From positions 1 to 47,042 of the forward strand of contig SHYQ01000004.1 of assembly GCA_009692765.1 (NCBI GenBank): DNA of 47,042 bases, written 5' to 3'. Position numbers and translations under genes: made by a program. The notes below the pieces were generated by a model. That model saw only the letters and a list, made by a program, of their open reading frames with translations. It was not told the DNA's origin and ran no database searches. Positions 24,787-33,159 of this stretch are shown here, one piece after another; positions within the stretch are counted from its first letter, which is position 1, and each line of letters begins with the position of its first letter. Origin of the DNA: Dehalococcoidia bacterium (lineage in GTDB: Bacteria; Chloroflexota; Dehalococcoidia; UBA2979).

Positions 24787-27069
24787 CTACTTGAACGTGC
24801 GCAGGAAGTTCACCAGGTGCCACATCTGCTCGTCGGTCAACGCGCCCCGGAAGGCCGGCATCGCGCTGCCGGGGAAGCCGCCCGCGACCAAGCCGAAGAG
24901 CACCCCGTCCGTGTGCAGCGGGACGTGCGTGCGCAGTTCCGCCGGCGGCGGCACGAGGGCCCGCGCCGCGGGGCCGTCGCCCAGACCGGTCGGGCCGTGG
25001 CAGGTCACGCATTGCGCGGCGAACAGCTCGCGCCCGATGGCGATGGAGGCCTCGTCCGGCGCGATCGGGTTGACGTTGCCCACCACCGCCGGGGCCTCGG
25101 GCGGCTGGCCGGCGTCGATGTGCCCCACGCCGTAGACGACGAGGATGCCGGCGATCGCGAGCGACGCGCCGCCCCAGTCCGCCACTCGCCCTACGCGCGA
25201 GCGCGACCACCACGCCATCGACACGCCGAGCAGCAGCAGCGCGAGCGCCACCAGCTCCCACCCGAAGGCGAGCAGCGCCGCCTGCCGCGCGGGCACGCTG
25301 ACGGGCGGCCCGCCGGCCGCCGCCGAGGGCGCGACCGGGAAGCGGAACGCCGTGCGCGCGTCGAAGCCGTCCGGGCGGCTCACCGTCACCTCCACCTGCC
25401 AGGTGCCGCGCAGGCTCAGCGCCGCGCCCTCGGCGACGTAGCGGCCCGGCCCGCCCGGGAGCACCTCGAGGTCGATCGCGCCGAGGTCGGCCTCGGCGAA
25501 CTGCACGCGGACGCCGACGCCCGTGGCGTTCGTCAGCGGCGTGCCGTCCGCGCGCGCGAGGTCGACGCTGACGCGGTTGACGCCGACGCGGCCGGGGTCG
25601 ATCGCGGTGCGGATGCGCACGCCCTCGACCGTGCGCTCCGCGCTCGGCGCGCGGGCCAGCAAGGCCTCCGCGTGCTTCGCCGGCTGGAGGCTCGCGAGGA
25701 ACCCCGCCGCGAGCAGCGCGGCCGCGACGAGCGCCATCTCGGCGGCGACGGTGCGCGTGAGCACGCGCGCGGCGGTGCGCCTCGCGGCGCCGCTCGTCGA
25801 TCGGCCCCGCGTGGCGGGGGCGGCGTCGCGCAGCCGCGGGATCGCCCAGCGCAGGTTGACCGCGCCGAGCGCGACCAGCGCGGCGAAGATCGCCGCCTTC
25901 GCCAGCACGGCGAGGCCGTACGGCGTCGCGAGCGCGGAGACGCGCGCCACCGCGATCCACGCGGCATACGCGCCGGTCACCGCGATCGCGCCCGCGGCGA
26001 GGAACGCGATCGGCGAGAAGCGCGGCGCGACGGCGGCGAGCAGGCGGCGGCGCTGCTCGACGGGCAGGCGGCGCGCGCCGAGCGCGAGCGCCAGCAGCGC
26101 GGCGAGCCCACCCGTCCACACGCCCGCGGCGACGAGGTGCATCACCGCGTTCGCGACGCCGGGCAGCGCGAGCAGCCGATCAGCGGCGGCGTGGCTCGAC
26201 AGCGCGACCGTGACGAGCGCACCGCCGAGCGCAGCGCACGCGGCCGCGCCGGCGAGCGTGCCTCGACGCACGCGGGGCGCGAGCGCCAGCAGCGCGGCCG
26301 CGAGGACCGTGAGCGCGGCGCGCGCGGCCCACATGCGCCCCCACTGGCTCGTGCCCAGCACGCGCGCCATCGGCTCACCGATCGCCGCGAGCGGCGACAC
26401 GCCGTCCCGCAGCGACGCCTGGAGCACGAGGTGCGCCAGCGACGCGAGCACCAGCAGCGCGAGCGCGCCGAAGCGCAGCCGCGCGAGCGCGCGGCGTGCC
26501 GCGGCCAGCCCCGTGCGGACGTCATCACCCGCGGCGGCGCGCGCGGCCGGAGCGAGCACCGCGAACTCGAAGAGCAGCGTGCCGAAGGCGACGAGCAGTC
26601 CGGCGAGCGCGAGCCAGCGCGCGAACGGCTCCACCGGGGAGAGCAGCGCGGGGGGCCGCGTCGCGGAACTGGCCGGCGCGTCGGGCGGCCGCGCGCCGAC
26701 GTAGAACACGTACGTGCCGCTGAGCGGATGCCCGTCGACCGTGGAGACGTTCTTCCAGACGACAGTGTAGGTGCCGCTGGGCAGTTGCGGCAGCGTCACC
26801 GTCATGCGCTGCCGGTCGGCGAGGTCGACGGCGGCGTCGCCGCCGTCGACGCGCCGGCCGGCCGTGTCGAGCACCGTCAGCGCGGAGAGCGCGGGCGCCA
26901 GCGGCTCGGAGAAGTACGCCTCGACGCGCGGGGGCGCCTGCGCCGTCGCGCTGTCGGGCGCGGGCACCGCGCGCACGAGGTTCGCGTGCGCGTGCGCGAC
27001 GCCGGCCAGCGCCGGCGCGAGCAGCGCGACCGCGAGGGCCAGCACGAGCGGCACCACCCTGGGCGTCAC
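24787..27069 (-). CDS. CopC-CopD fusion with C-terminal YtkA-like region and c-type cytochrome domain
   Basis: 760 residues from GTG 27069. Signal peptide, then CopC (about 25-125) starting HAHANLVRAVPAPDS with the N-terminal His copper ligands and ending STVDGHPLSGTYVFYVG. The CopD membrane part (about 145-440) has about eight helices with LSSHAAADRLLALPGVANAVMHLVAAGVWTGGL-type His motifs. A periplasmic immunoglobulin-like region (about 460-570) follows, two more helices, and a cytochrome c domain with C687-V-T-C690-H691 and a probable Met ligand in GSAMPAFRG. CopC and CopD handle periplasmic copper and import; the fused cytochrome suggests a link to respiration or copper-oxidase assembly. 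Its start overlaps the upstream stop (GTGA), so it is coupled to the next gene. Confidence 0.85.
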   Translation of the reverse strand: MTPRVVPLVLALAVALLAPALAGVAHAHANLVRAVPAPDSATAQAPPRVEAYFSEPLAPALSALTVLDTAGRRVDGGDAAVDLADRQRMTVTLPQLPSGTYTVVWKNVSTVDGHPLSGTYVFYVGARPPDAPASSATRPPALLSPVEPFARWLALAGLLVAFGTLLFEFAVLAPAARAAAGDDVRTGLAAARRALARLRFGALALLVLASLAHLVLQASLRDGVSPLAAIGEPMARVLGTSQWGRMWAARAALTVLAAALLALAPRVRRGTLAGAAACAALGGALVTVALSSHAAADRLLALPGVANAVMHLVAAGVWTGGLAALLALALGARRLPVEQRRRLLAAVAPRFSPIAFLAAGAIAVTGAYAAWIAVARVSALATPYGLAVLAKAAIFAALVALGAVNLRWAIPRLRDAAPATRGRSTSGAARRTAARVLTRTVAAEMALVAAALLAAGFLASLQPAKHAEALLARAPSAERTVEGVRIRTAIDPGRVGVNRVSVDLARADGTPLTNATGVGVRVQFAEADLGAIDLEVLPGGPGRYVAEGAALSLRGTWQVEVTVSRPDGFDARTAFRFPVAPSAAAGGPPVSVPARQAALLAFGWELVALALLLLGVSMAWWSRSRVGRVADWGGASLAIAGILVVYGVGHIDAGQPPEAPAVVGNVNPIAPDEASIAIGRELFAAQCVTCHGPTGLGDGPAARALVPPPAELRTHVPLHTDGVLFGLVAGGFPGSAMPAFRGALTDEQMWHLVNFLRTFK

Positions 27070-27719
27070 CGCCGGCGCAGCGCGAGCAGGCCGAGGCCCG
27101 CGCCCGCCGCGCCGAGCGCGAGGCCAGCGAGCGCCAGCATCCGCGCGGTCGAGGCGGCGTCAGAGGCCGACTTCGCTGCTGCGCTCGCGGAGGCGGCCGC
27201 GTCAGCGGCACCCCTCGCCGCGCCCTGTATCTCGCGGGTGCTGGCCACGGCCTGCGGGAACTGGATCGCGGTGGCCGGTTCGATCAGCGCGAACGTGTTC
27301 GGGCTCGCCGTGAACGTCTGGTCGACGTTGACCGCGTCGAGCGTGCCGGTGAAGCGGAACTTGTAGACGCCCGTCGCCGTGGGCAGCAGGTCGGCGGTGT
27401 ACGCGCCGGGCGAGTTGAAGATCGTGCGGAGCGTGAACGCCTTCGTCGTGTTGCTCTCGACGTGCGTCACCTCGAGCCTCAGCGTCTGCTCGGCGCCCTC
27501 GACGGGCCTGCCGTCCTTCGTGATGCGCAGGTCGACGCCGTTCTTCTGGCTCTCGAGGGCGGGCTCGACGATCCAGCCGACGACGAACTGGTAGCCGCTC
27601 ACATCGCGGCGCTCGTGCGCCAGCGCGACTGCGGGCGTCCCGACCAAGACGGCGAGCGCGAGCAGCGCCGCGGCGGGGAGCGCACCGCGCGGGCGCATGC
27701 CAGAGCGAATCGGGGTCAC
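27066..27719 (-). CDS. Exported, membrane-anchored protein of the copper cluster
   Basis: 217 residues from GTG 27719, which has a strong ribosome site (GGAGGAG, 7 bp before); ATG 27698 is an alternative. Signal peptide ALLALAVLVGTPAVALAHERRD leaves a mature N terminus HERRDVSGYQFVVGW, then a beta-rich region (KAFTLRTIFNSPGAYTADLLPTATGVYKFRFTG cut into short strands) like FixH/YtkA-type periplasmic proteins, an Ala-rich coiled stretch, and a C-terminal helix with RRR that anchors it in the membrane. An N-terminal His after cleavage recalls copper-binding brace motifs. It lies directly upstream of, and overlaps, the CopC-CopD gene. Exact function unknown. Confidence 0.72.
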   Translation of the reverse strand: MTPIRSGMRPRGALPAAALLALAVLVGTPAVALAHERRDVSGYQFVVGWIVEPALESQKNGVDLRITKDGRPVEGAEQTLRLEVTHVESNTTKAFTLRTIFNSPGAYTADLLPTATGVYKFRFTGTLDAVNVDQTFTASPNTFALIEPATAIQFPQAVASTREIQGAARGAADAAASASAAAKSASDAASTARMLALAGLALGAAGAGLGLLALRRR

Positions 27720-27775
27720 GGGTATCTCCTCCACGCGGTGCGCATGATCGACGTGCCGCCCGCGGGCGGCCGCGG

Positions 27776-28189
27776 TCATGCGCGCGGCGGAGGAGCGGGC
27801 ACCGCCGCCACGATGCCGGGCGGCCGCGTGGGGAGCGCGGCGTCGACGACGATCGACGGCGCGCCGGCGATGGCGAGCGGCGCGGGCGTCGCGAGGGCGA
27901 GCGCGCCGGCGACGCCGGCGTCCGCCGCGGTGAAGACGACGTCCGTCGAGGCCTCGGCGGCGCCCGCATCGCGGGCAGCGGGGGCGTCGCCGGGGTGGCG
28001 GTGAGCAGGGACGGCGACCGCGAGCTCGCCGCCATCGCGGAAGACGTGGCCGTGGTCGGGGCGCCGACCCAGCAGCCCCGGGTCCACCACCAGGGCCAGC
28101 GTCGACGGCATCAGCGCGGCCGCCGCGAGCGCCGCCAGCAGCGCCGCCACCAGGCGCGAGGAGGGCTGTCGAGGCTGCGCAACGACCAT
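27776..28189 (-). CDS. Small exported protein of the copper cluster, unknown function
   Basis: 137 residues. The hydrophobic N terminus SSRLVAALLAALAAAALMPSTLA acts as a signal or anchor. Downstream are His-bearing segments, RRPDHGHVFRDGG and PAHRHPGDAP, and an Ala/Pro-rich tail. Small His-rich exported proteins often sit with copper genes, and this could bind metal, but no domain is recognised. A -10-like TAGAGT lies 6 bp upstream of the ATG, so the transcript of the three-gene - strand cluster may be leaderless. It is 56 bp upstream of the next gene. Confidence 0.55.
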   Translation of the reverse strand: MVVAQPRQPSSRLVAALLAALAAAALMPSTLALVVDPGLLGRRPDHGHVFRDGGELAVAVPAHRHPGDAPAARDAGAAEASTDVVFTAADAGVAGALALATPAPLAIAGAPSIVVDAALPTRPPGIVAAVPAPPPRA

Positions 28190-28195
28190 CGTCGA

Positions 28196-28201
28196 ACTCT
28201 A
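28196..28201 (-). promoter_or_regulatory. -10 element (TAGAGT) for a leaderless copper-cluster transcript
   Basis: On the - strand TAGAGT (28201 to 28196) is followed by only 6 bp before ATG 28189, so the start of transcription would fall at or next to the start codon. Confidence 0.45.
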
Positions 28202-28326
28202 GCCGCTGCCACCGGGGGTGGGTAGTGGTCGTTGGGCATCCGCCAGCGGGACGTTCGGCCCCCCGGCGAGTACGCTGGGCTGCCGCGCGGGATCGCCACG
28301 CGACACGTTGGAGAGGATACCGATCG

Positions 28327-29046
28327 ATGACGACCGACTGGCCGGCGCTCGCCACGCGCCTTGAGGCCGCGCTGGGGCTGCAAACGCCCCCCATCGCGAT
28401 CACGTTCGCCGCCGCCGCCCCCGCCGGCGTTGCGCCCTTCGCCGCGCCGATGCCCACGCCCGCCGACGACGGGCGGACGGGACGCGTCGCCGCGGGCTGC
28501 GTCTTCTGGATGCACGGCAGCGAACGCACCTTCGCCACGGTCGCGGAGGACCACGCGAACTGCTCGGTGGGCAGCATGACCCACGGCTTCAAGACGCTCG
28601 ATGAGGTCGCGGGCAACGGCGACGTCGCGGCGCTGCTGGAGGCGGGCTGGGTGACGCTGGATGTCGTGCCGCAGATCCCGGTGGTGCGCGAGCGCCCCGG
28701 CGCGGTGGTGTACGGCCCGCTGGCGCAGACCGCGGAGGACCCCGACGTGGTGATGCTGCGGATCAGCGGCCGCCAGCTGATGGTGCTGAGCGACGCCTAC
28801 CCGGGCCTGCGCATCGAGGGCAAGCCGCAGTGCCACATCATCGCGATCGCGAAGGAGCAAGGCGAGCTCGCGGCGTCGGTCGGCTGCCAGCTCAGCCGCG
28901 TGCGCACCGGCATGCCCAACGGCGAGATGACGTGCGCGATCCCCGCCGCCCGGCTCGCCGAGGTGGTCGACCGCGTCGAGCTTACGGGGGTCGCCGACAA
29001 CGCGGTCGCGCGCTACGCGGCGGCGGACATGCAGCGCTTCGCCTAG
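28327..29046 (+). CDS. DUF169 domain protein
   Basis: 239 residues from ATG 28327, preceded by GGAGAGGA. The start DWPALATRLEAALGLQTPPIAITF and the later GCVFWMHGSERTFATVAEDHANCSVG-type region (with Cys residues near the HANCSVG segment), VVYGPLAQTAEDPDVVM, and GCQLSRVRTGMPNGEM are typical of DUF169 proteins. These occur widely in anaerobic bacteria and archaea and often keep conserved cysteines; no reaction is established. Divergent from the copper cluster. Its 3' end faces CHRD across repeat R8. Confidence 0.8.
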   Translation: MTTDWPALATRLEAALGLQTPPIAITFAAAAPAGVAPFAAPMPTPADDGRTGRVAAGCVFWMHGSERTFATVAEDHANCSVGSMTHGFKTLDEVAGNGDVAALLEAGWVTLDVVPQIPVVRERPGAVVYGPLAQTAEDPDVVMLRISGRQLMVLSDAYPGLRIEGKPQCHIIAIAKEQGELAASVGCQLSRVRTGMPNGEMTCAIPAARLAEVVDRVELTGVADNAVARYAAADMQRFA

Positions 29047-29072
29047 CGATCCCGCGAAGCCGAGCGCGCGCC

Positions 29073-29390
29073 TCGAGGACTGAGCGGCGCCCGCGCCGGG
29101 CGCGTCGAGTTGGGCGCGGGGGCGGCCCTTCCCCCTGCCCCCTTCCCGGCGCCGGAAGGGGGGACTTCTTTCTTGTGGGGGCTGCGCCCCCACGGGCCCC
29201 GCGCCACGAAGCGAGCCGCCATCGGGTCGGTGCACCTGGAGCGATCCGAGGAGCCCATCGCCCCGCGCCCCTCCGAGGCGCGCCCACCGCGCGCCGTTCC
29301 GCCGGGAGCGCGAGGGGCGCAGCCACCTCGCATCATCCTCTCGCGCGCCGTACAGCAGCCGGACGTGCGCAGGGGGCCCGGAGGCCCCCT
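29073..29390. repeat. Composite palindromic repeat cluster R8
   Basis: This lies in the 370-bp convergent gap 29047-29416. The outer end is TCGAGGACTGA (29073-29083), shared with R2 and R7. The left arm is CCCTTCCCCCTGCCCCC leading to CCCCCTTCC (29138-29146)/GGAAGGGGG (29154-29162). A TGGGGG/CCCCCA hairpin lies near 29175-29191. An inverted conserved module (GTTCCGCCGGGAGCGCGAGG, then GCGCAGCC) lies near 29297-29325. A small GGGGGCC/GGCCCCC hairpin sits near 29373-29391. The G-rich right arm is absent. No gene is seen here. Confidence 0.78.
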
Positions 29391-29416
29391 GCGGTCGTGG
29401 CGTGCTCGGCGCGCCG

Positions 29417-30127
29417 CTAGCGGCGGCCCGCCTCGCGCGTGGCGGCGCGGCCACCCGCGACCACGGCGAACGCGAGCACCAGCAGCAGGCCCACCTCGAA
29501 CGGGCTCGTGCCCGCGCCCATGCCGACGAGGCCGGCGTTGCCGGTCTTCGACGGCGCGGGGGAAGCGGCCGGGGCCGCAGCCGGGGCCGCCGCAGCCGCC
29601 GCCGGAGCGGGCGCGGCGGCCGCGGCGGCGACCTGCGCGCGGATCTCGCCGCCTGCGTTCGCCGAGGTGTGCACGTTCACGTACAGCCCGCCGGCCTTCA
29701 GCGCCGTCACGAAGCCGGCGAAGTTGCCGGCAAGCGGGCCCGTGAGATCCGCCACCCGGGAGGTGCCCGATGCGTTCACCGAGGCCGTGGGCGCGCCGGT
29801 TGGCGCGGCGAACAGCGACAGCACCACCGGGGCGTTCACGCCAGCGGCGCCCGCGTGCAGGTGCGCCGCGGTGGCGCTGGTGATCGACGGGACGCTCAGC
29901 GTCCACGTCAGCGTGCCCGCGGCCTCGTCCAGAGTAGCCGTGAAGGCGCCGGTGGCCGTCGTCGTCACCGCCGGGACCTCGTTCGCGCCGGACGCCGTGG
30001 CCGACCAACGCGTGGTGGCGGCGGGCGTCTGCGCCGCCGCGATCGCGGGCAGCACGACGGCGACCGTCGCCGCCGCCAGCCCCGCGCCGACCCAGCGCCA
30101 TATGCTGCGAGTTGTCCTAGTCTTCAT
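29417..30127 (-). CDS. CHRD-domain exported protein with C-terminal membrane anchor
   Basis: 236 residues. Signal peptide ending AIAAAQ; then a CHRD domain (about 40-165) with SGANEVPAVTTTATGAF, AAHLHAGAAGVNAPVVLSLF and GGLYVNVHTSANAGGEIRAQ, the conserved N, H and GEIRGQ-like blocks. An Ala/Pro linker of about 35 residues follows, then a hydrophobic C-terminal segment VGLLLVLAFAVVAGG and a basic tail, which is a sortase-less wall or membrane anchor pattern. CHRD domains are found in chordin and in many bacterial surface proteins; the ligand is not known. Co-directional with the aldo/keto reductase gene 127 bp upstream. Confidence 0.83.
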   Translation of the reverse strand: MKTRTTRSIWRWVGAGLAAATVAVVLPAIAAAQTPAATTRWSATASGANEVPAVTTTATGAFTATLDEAAGTLTWTLSVPSITSATAAHLHAGAAGVNAPVVLSLFAAPTGAPTASVNASGTSRVADLTGPLAGNFAGFVTALKAGGLYVNVHTSANAGGEIRAQVAAAAAAPAPAAAAAAPAAAPAASPAPSKTGNAGLVGMGAGTSPFEVGLLLVLAFAVVAGGRAATREAGRR

Positions 30128-30196
30128 CGAGCGGTTTCCCCCTGATACTTCGAGTACTGATTGCCCCGTGCTTCGAACGCGGCCGATGGTAGCCCC

Positions 30197-30235
30197 TGCC
30201 CGCCAGCCTCTGCCCGCCAGCCTCTGCCCGCCAGC
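30197..30235. repeat. 14-bp tandem repeat, 2.8 copies
   Basis: TGCCCGCCAGCCTC occurs at 30197-30210 and 30211-30224, with a partial third copy TGCCCGCCAGC at 30225-30235. It lies in the 127-bp gap between the aldo/keto reductase stop and the CHRD gene, upstream of the CHRD start. Confidence 0.85.
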
Positions 30236-30254
30236 GCGGTCGCCGTCGCGTCGG

Positions 30255-31211
30255 TTAGCCCTGGTCGTCTGCCGCGGGGTTCCCCGCGGCGTCCAGGCGG
30301 CGCTTTGCCTCAGCGTAGACGTCCGCGGGCAGGGGGCCCTGCCGGAGCACGGCGATGTTGTCGTGCAGGTGCGCGATCTGGCTCGTGCCGACGATCGCCG
30401 TGTCCATGTCGGGGTGGCTCAGCGTGTAGCGCAGCGTGAACGCCATCCGCGTCGCGCCGTCCAGCAGCTCGTCCAGGCGGGCGCGCTCCCACGTCGAACG
30501 GGAGGCCTCCTCCGACACGGGCAGCGAGGTGACGGACCACTGCTTCTCCTCGGAGGTGATGCCGCGCGCGGCGCCGCCGCGGATCACGGTGCCCGCGCCG
30601 CCCCGGCGCGCCTGGCTGATGTCGGTTTCGTGGGCACGCTGCAAGAGCGAGTAGGGGATCTGGAAGGCGTCGAACACGCCGAGGTCGACCAGCGGGCGCA
30701 GATTGGCGCCGAACGCCGAGGCGCCGATAAAGCGCACCTTGCCGCTCGTCTTCAGCGCCCGCAACGCGTCGAGGCCGCCGTGCTCCGCGAGGTTGGCCTT
30801 CGACGGTGCGCCGTGGAACTGCACGAGGTCGAGGTAGTCGGTGCGCATGCGCCGCAGGCTCTGCTCCACGGCGGCGTTGATGTTCTCCGCGGTGTAGGCA
30901 TGCCCCGCACGGTCGTTCCCGCCCGCCGGGACGGTGACCGGACAGCCGGCCTTCGTCGCCAGGAAGTATTCCGACCGCCGGCCGGCCAGCCAGCGCCCGA
31001 TCATCTCCTCCGAGTTGCCGTAGTCCGGCGAGGTGTCGATGAAGTTGATCCCCGCGTCGAGGACCGCGTTGAGCAGCTCGCCCGCGAAGGTGTCCGTGAC
31101 GCGCCGCGCCTCCGGCCGCGCCCAGCGGATCTCGACGGCGCCGTAGCCGAGGCGCGTCACAGGCATGCCTGTCTGTCCGAGCTCGCGCGTCGGGAGGCCG
31201 GTGTCCACCAT
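30255..31211 (-). CDS. Aldo/keto reductase
   Basis: 318 residues from ATG 31211, with a good ribosome site (AAGGAG, 6 bp before). The usual AKR tetrad is present: D59 and Y64 in FIDTSPDYGNSEEMIG, K87 in LATKAG, H133 in LVQFHG. The C-terminal NADPH-binding part includes AIVGTSQIAHLHDNI. It follows the pattern of small aldehyde/ketone reductases related to galactose dehydrogenase-type AKRs. Substrate unknown. It is divergent from the MFS gene; the pair may be a detoxification and efflux unit, but nothing in the gap proves a shared regulator. Confidence 0.88.
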   Translation of the reverse strand: MVDTGLPTRELGQTGMPVTRLGYGAVEIRWARPEARRVTDTFAGELLNAVLDAGINFIDTSPDYGNSEEMIGRWLAGRRSEYFLATKAGCPVTVPAGGNDRAGHAYTAENINAAVEQSLRRMRTDYLDLVQFHGAPSKANLAEHGGLDALRALKTSGKVRFIGASAFGANLRPLVDLGVFDAFQIPYSLLQRAHETDISQARRGGAGTVIRGGAARGITSEEKQWSVTSLPVSEEASRSTWERARLDELLDGATRMAFTLRYTLSHPDMDTAIVGTSQIAHLHDNIAVLRQGPLPADVYAEAKRRLDAAGNPAADDQG

Positions 31212-31455
31212 TGCCGTCTCCTTCGTGCCGCCCGAGCGCCGCCGGCTCGCACGGGCGTGCGCTGGCGCGGGCGGGCGTGTCGGGCGAGGCCGCCCGGACG
31301 GCACAGTATCCCCTGGACGCCCGCGCGACAAACCGCGAGGCTGGCGCGATCGGGCGATGGTGCCCGCCCAGCGAGGCGCGTATCGTCACCCAGTCCCGGC
31401 CAGCCGATCCCTGCGAGACGATCCCCGCCGTCCGCGCGGAGCGAAGGGTGAGTCG

Positions 31456-32730
31456 ATGCCGAGCCGGATGGGGAGCCGCATGCCGTTCGCCGGTACGCTC
31501 GCCTCGCTCTCGGCGCAGCGCACCTTCGTGGCGCTGCTCGCGCTGATCATGGTCAACCAGATCGGTTTCGGGCTGATCACGCCCGTGCTGCCGGCTTACG
31601 CGAAGTCGTTCGGGCTCGGCGCGGGCGACATCGGGCTGGTGATCGGCGTGTACGGCTTCGCGCGCTTCGTGGCGAACGTCCCCGCCGGGCAGGTCGCGGA
31701 CCGCTACGGGCGGCGGCCGGTGCTGATCATCGGCACGGCGATCACCGCGGTGGCCTCCGCTCTGATCGCGACGGCAGGGGACCTGCCGCAGCTGCTGGTG
31801 TACCGGCTGCTGGCCGGCCTCGGCGCGGCGACGGTGCTCACCGGCGGGCAGATCATGGTGGGCGACATCGCCAGCCCGGAGAACCGCGGCCGCATGATGA
31901 GCACCTACCAGGGCATCTTCCTGGCGGGGGTCGGGCTCGGGCCGCTGCCCGGCGGGCTGCTCGCGGACCACTTCGGGCTGCGCGCCCCGTTCATCGCGTA
32001 CGCGGCGTTCTCCGCGCTGGCGTGCGTGTGCGCGCTGTTCCTGATCCGCGAGACGCGCCCATCGGCGAGCGAGGCGGCCACGGCGCGCGAGTCGGCCTCG
32101 GCGCAGACGGGCAGCCTGGGCGCGACCGCGACGAGCGCCGCGTTCCTGCTGATCGGCTTCGTGACGTTCTCGCAGTTCTTCGGGCGCACGGGCGCGATCT
32201 TCGCGATCGTGCCGCTGCTGGGCAGCGAGCGCTTCGCGCTGAGCGCCAGCGCGATCGGGTTCGCGCAGACGATCATCAACGTGCTGAACCTCTCGATGGT
32301 CTACTTCTCGGGGTCCCTCGCCGACCGCTTCGGACGCAAGATCGTGATCGGCCCGGCGAGCATCGTCGAGGGGCTCGCGATGTTCCTGTGGGCGTGGGGC
32401 CCGACGCCGCTCACGTACTTCGCCGCCGCCGCCGTGTGGGGCACGGGCGCGGGCCTGACGGGGCCGACCCCCGCGGCGTACGTCGCCGACCTCTCGCCGC
32501 CGGACGTGCGCGCGCGCATCTTCGGGATGTGGCGCTCCGTCTCCGACGGCGGCTACATCGTCGGTCCGGTGCTCCTCGGGTTCCTCGCGGGCCGGGTGGG
32601 GTTCAACCCGCCGCTGCTGCTGACGGGCACGATGGTGATCCTCTCGGGCGTGCTGTTCTGGGTGTTCGCGCCGGAGTTCCACACACCGACTGCGCGGCGC
32701 GCCCCCGCCGAGGCGCCCCGCCGCACGTAA
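31456..32730 (+). CDS. MFS transporter (drug/sugar efflux type)
   Basis: 424 residues from ATG 31456; the frame is open further upstream but without a better start. Twelve membrane helices are expected. Between helices 2 and 3 is GQVADRYGRRPVLIIG, the MFS motif A (GxxxDRxGRR), repeated in the second half as GSLADRFGRKIVIG. LAGVGLGPLPGGLLADHFG is the motif C region of antiporters. A short Ala/Ser-rich loop divides the halves near residue 200. This pattern fits a drug:H+ antiporter; the substrate is unknown. Confidence 0.88.
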   Translation: MPSRMGSRMPFAGTLASLSAQRTFVALLALIMVNQIGFGLITPVLPAYAKSFGLGAGDIGLVIGVYGFARFVANVPAGQVADRYGRRPVLIIGTAITAVASALIATAGDLPQLLVYRLLAGLGAATVLTGGQIMVGDIASPENRGRMMSTYQGIFLAGVGLGPLPGGLLADHFGLRAPFIAYAAFSALACVCALFLIRETRPSASEAATARESASAQTGSLGATATSAAFLLIGFVTFSQFFGRTGAIFAIVPLLGSERFALSASAIGFAQTIINVLNLSMVYFSGSLADRFGRKIVIGPASIVEGLAMFLWAWGPTPLTYFAAAAVWGTGAGLTGPTPAAYVADLSPPDVRARIFGMWRSVSDGGYIVGPVLLGFLAGRVGFNPPLLLTGTMVILSGVLFWVFAPEFHTPTARRAPAEAPRRT

Positions 32731-32796
32731 GGGCCGGCGGTCGCGACGGCCCCCCGTGCCTGGCGAGCCAGTGTCCGGGACGCGCCTCGACGGTGC

Positions 32797-32802
32797 TAGA
32801 TT
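32797..32802 (+). promoter_or_regulatory. -10 element (TAGATT) giving a probable leaderless start
   Basis: TAGATT (32797-32802) is followed by 7 bp and then GTG 32810. The start of transcription would fall at or beside the start codon. No clear -35 is seen. Confidence 0.45.
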
Positions 32803-32809
32803 GCGCCGC

Positions 32810-33082
32810 GTGAGCGACGACACCGCCGACCGTGCCGCCTCCGAGGGCGCCGTCCCCGCGCCGCTGGTGATGCTGGTGCGCGCGGTCTGCCTCAAATGCG
32901 GGGAGGAGCCGCGCGGCATCAACGGCCCAAACGGCGAGGACTGGCGCTTTCCCGCGCTCGTGCCCGCCTCGTGGCTGCACGACATCGGCGCGCGCCGGCC
33001 GCACTCGTTCCTGTGCGACGGCCAGGTCCAGCTCGAGAGCCAGCCGCACGCGGGCGATCCGCCGGAGCGGCCGCCGGCGTAG
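32810..33082 (+). CDS. Small protein with a Cys-x2-Cys motif, unknown function
   Basis: 90 residues from GTG 32810, chosen because a -10-like TAGATT sits just upstream; a longer version from 32756 is less likely. LVRAVCLKCGEEPRGINGPNGEDWRF contains CLKCG, half of a zinc-ribbon, and a third Cys is in SFLCDGQ. The rest is polar with no membrane segment. No family is recognised. It might bind a metal ion with a partner. The next gene, for GH10, starts 77 bp downstream and has its own -10. Confidence 0.5.
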   Translation: MSDDTADRAASEGAVPAPLVMLVRAVCLKCGEEPRGINGPNGEDWRFPALVPASWLHDIGARRPHSFLCDGQVQLESQPHAGDPPERPPA

Positions 33083-33127
33083 CGCCCAACGCCAGGCAAG
33101 CCCGCCCCACGATCGTTTCGCGTCGCG

Positions 33128-33133
33128 TACAAT
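33128..33133 (+). promoter_or_regulatory. -10 element (TACAAT) upstream of the GH10 gene
   Basis: TACAAT (33128-33133) lies 26 bp before ATG 33160, leaving a leader of about 20 bp with GGAGG before the start. No good -35 is seen at the expected distance. Confidence 0.45.
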
Positions 33134-33159
33134 CGGGCCGCGCTCGTCGGAGGCGCGAC

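Noticed and set aside
24658-27366. 902-residue + strand ORF opposite the copper cluster
   Set aside because: It is the Arg/Ala-rich antisense shadow of the CopC-CopD-cytochrome gene, whose domains and motifs are clear on the - strand.
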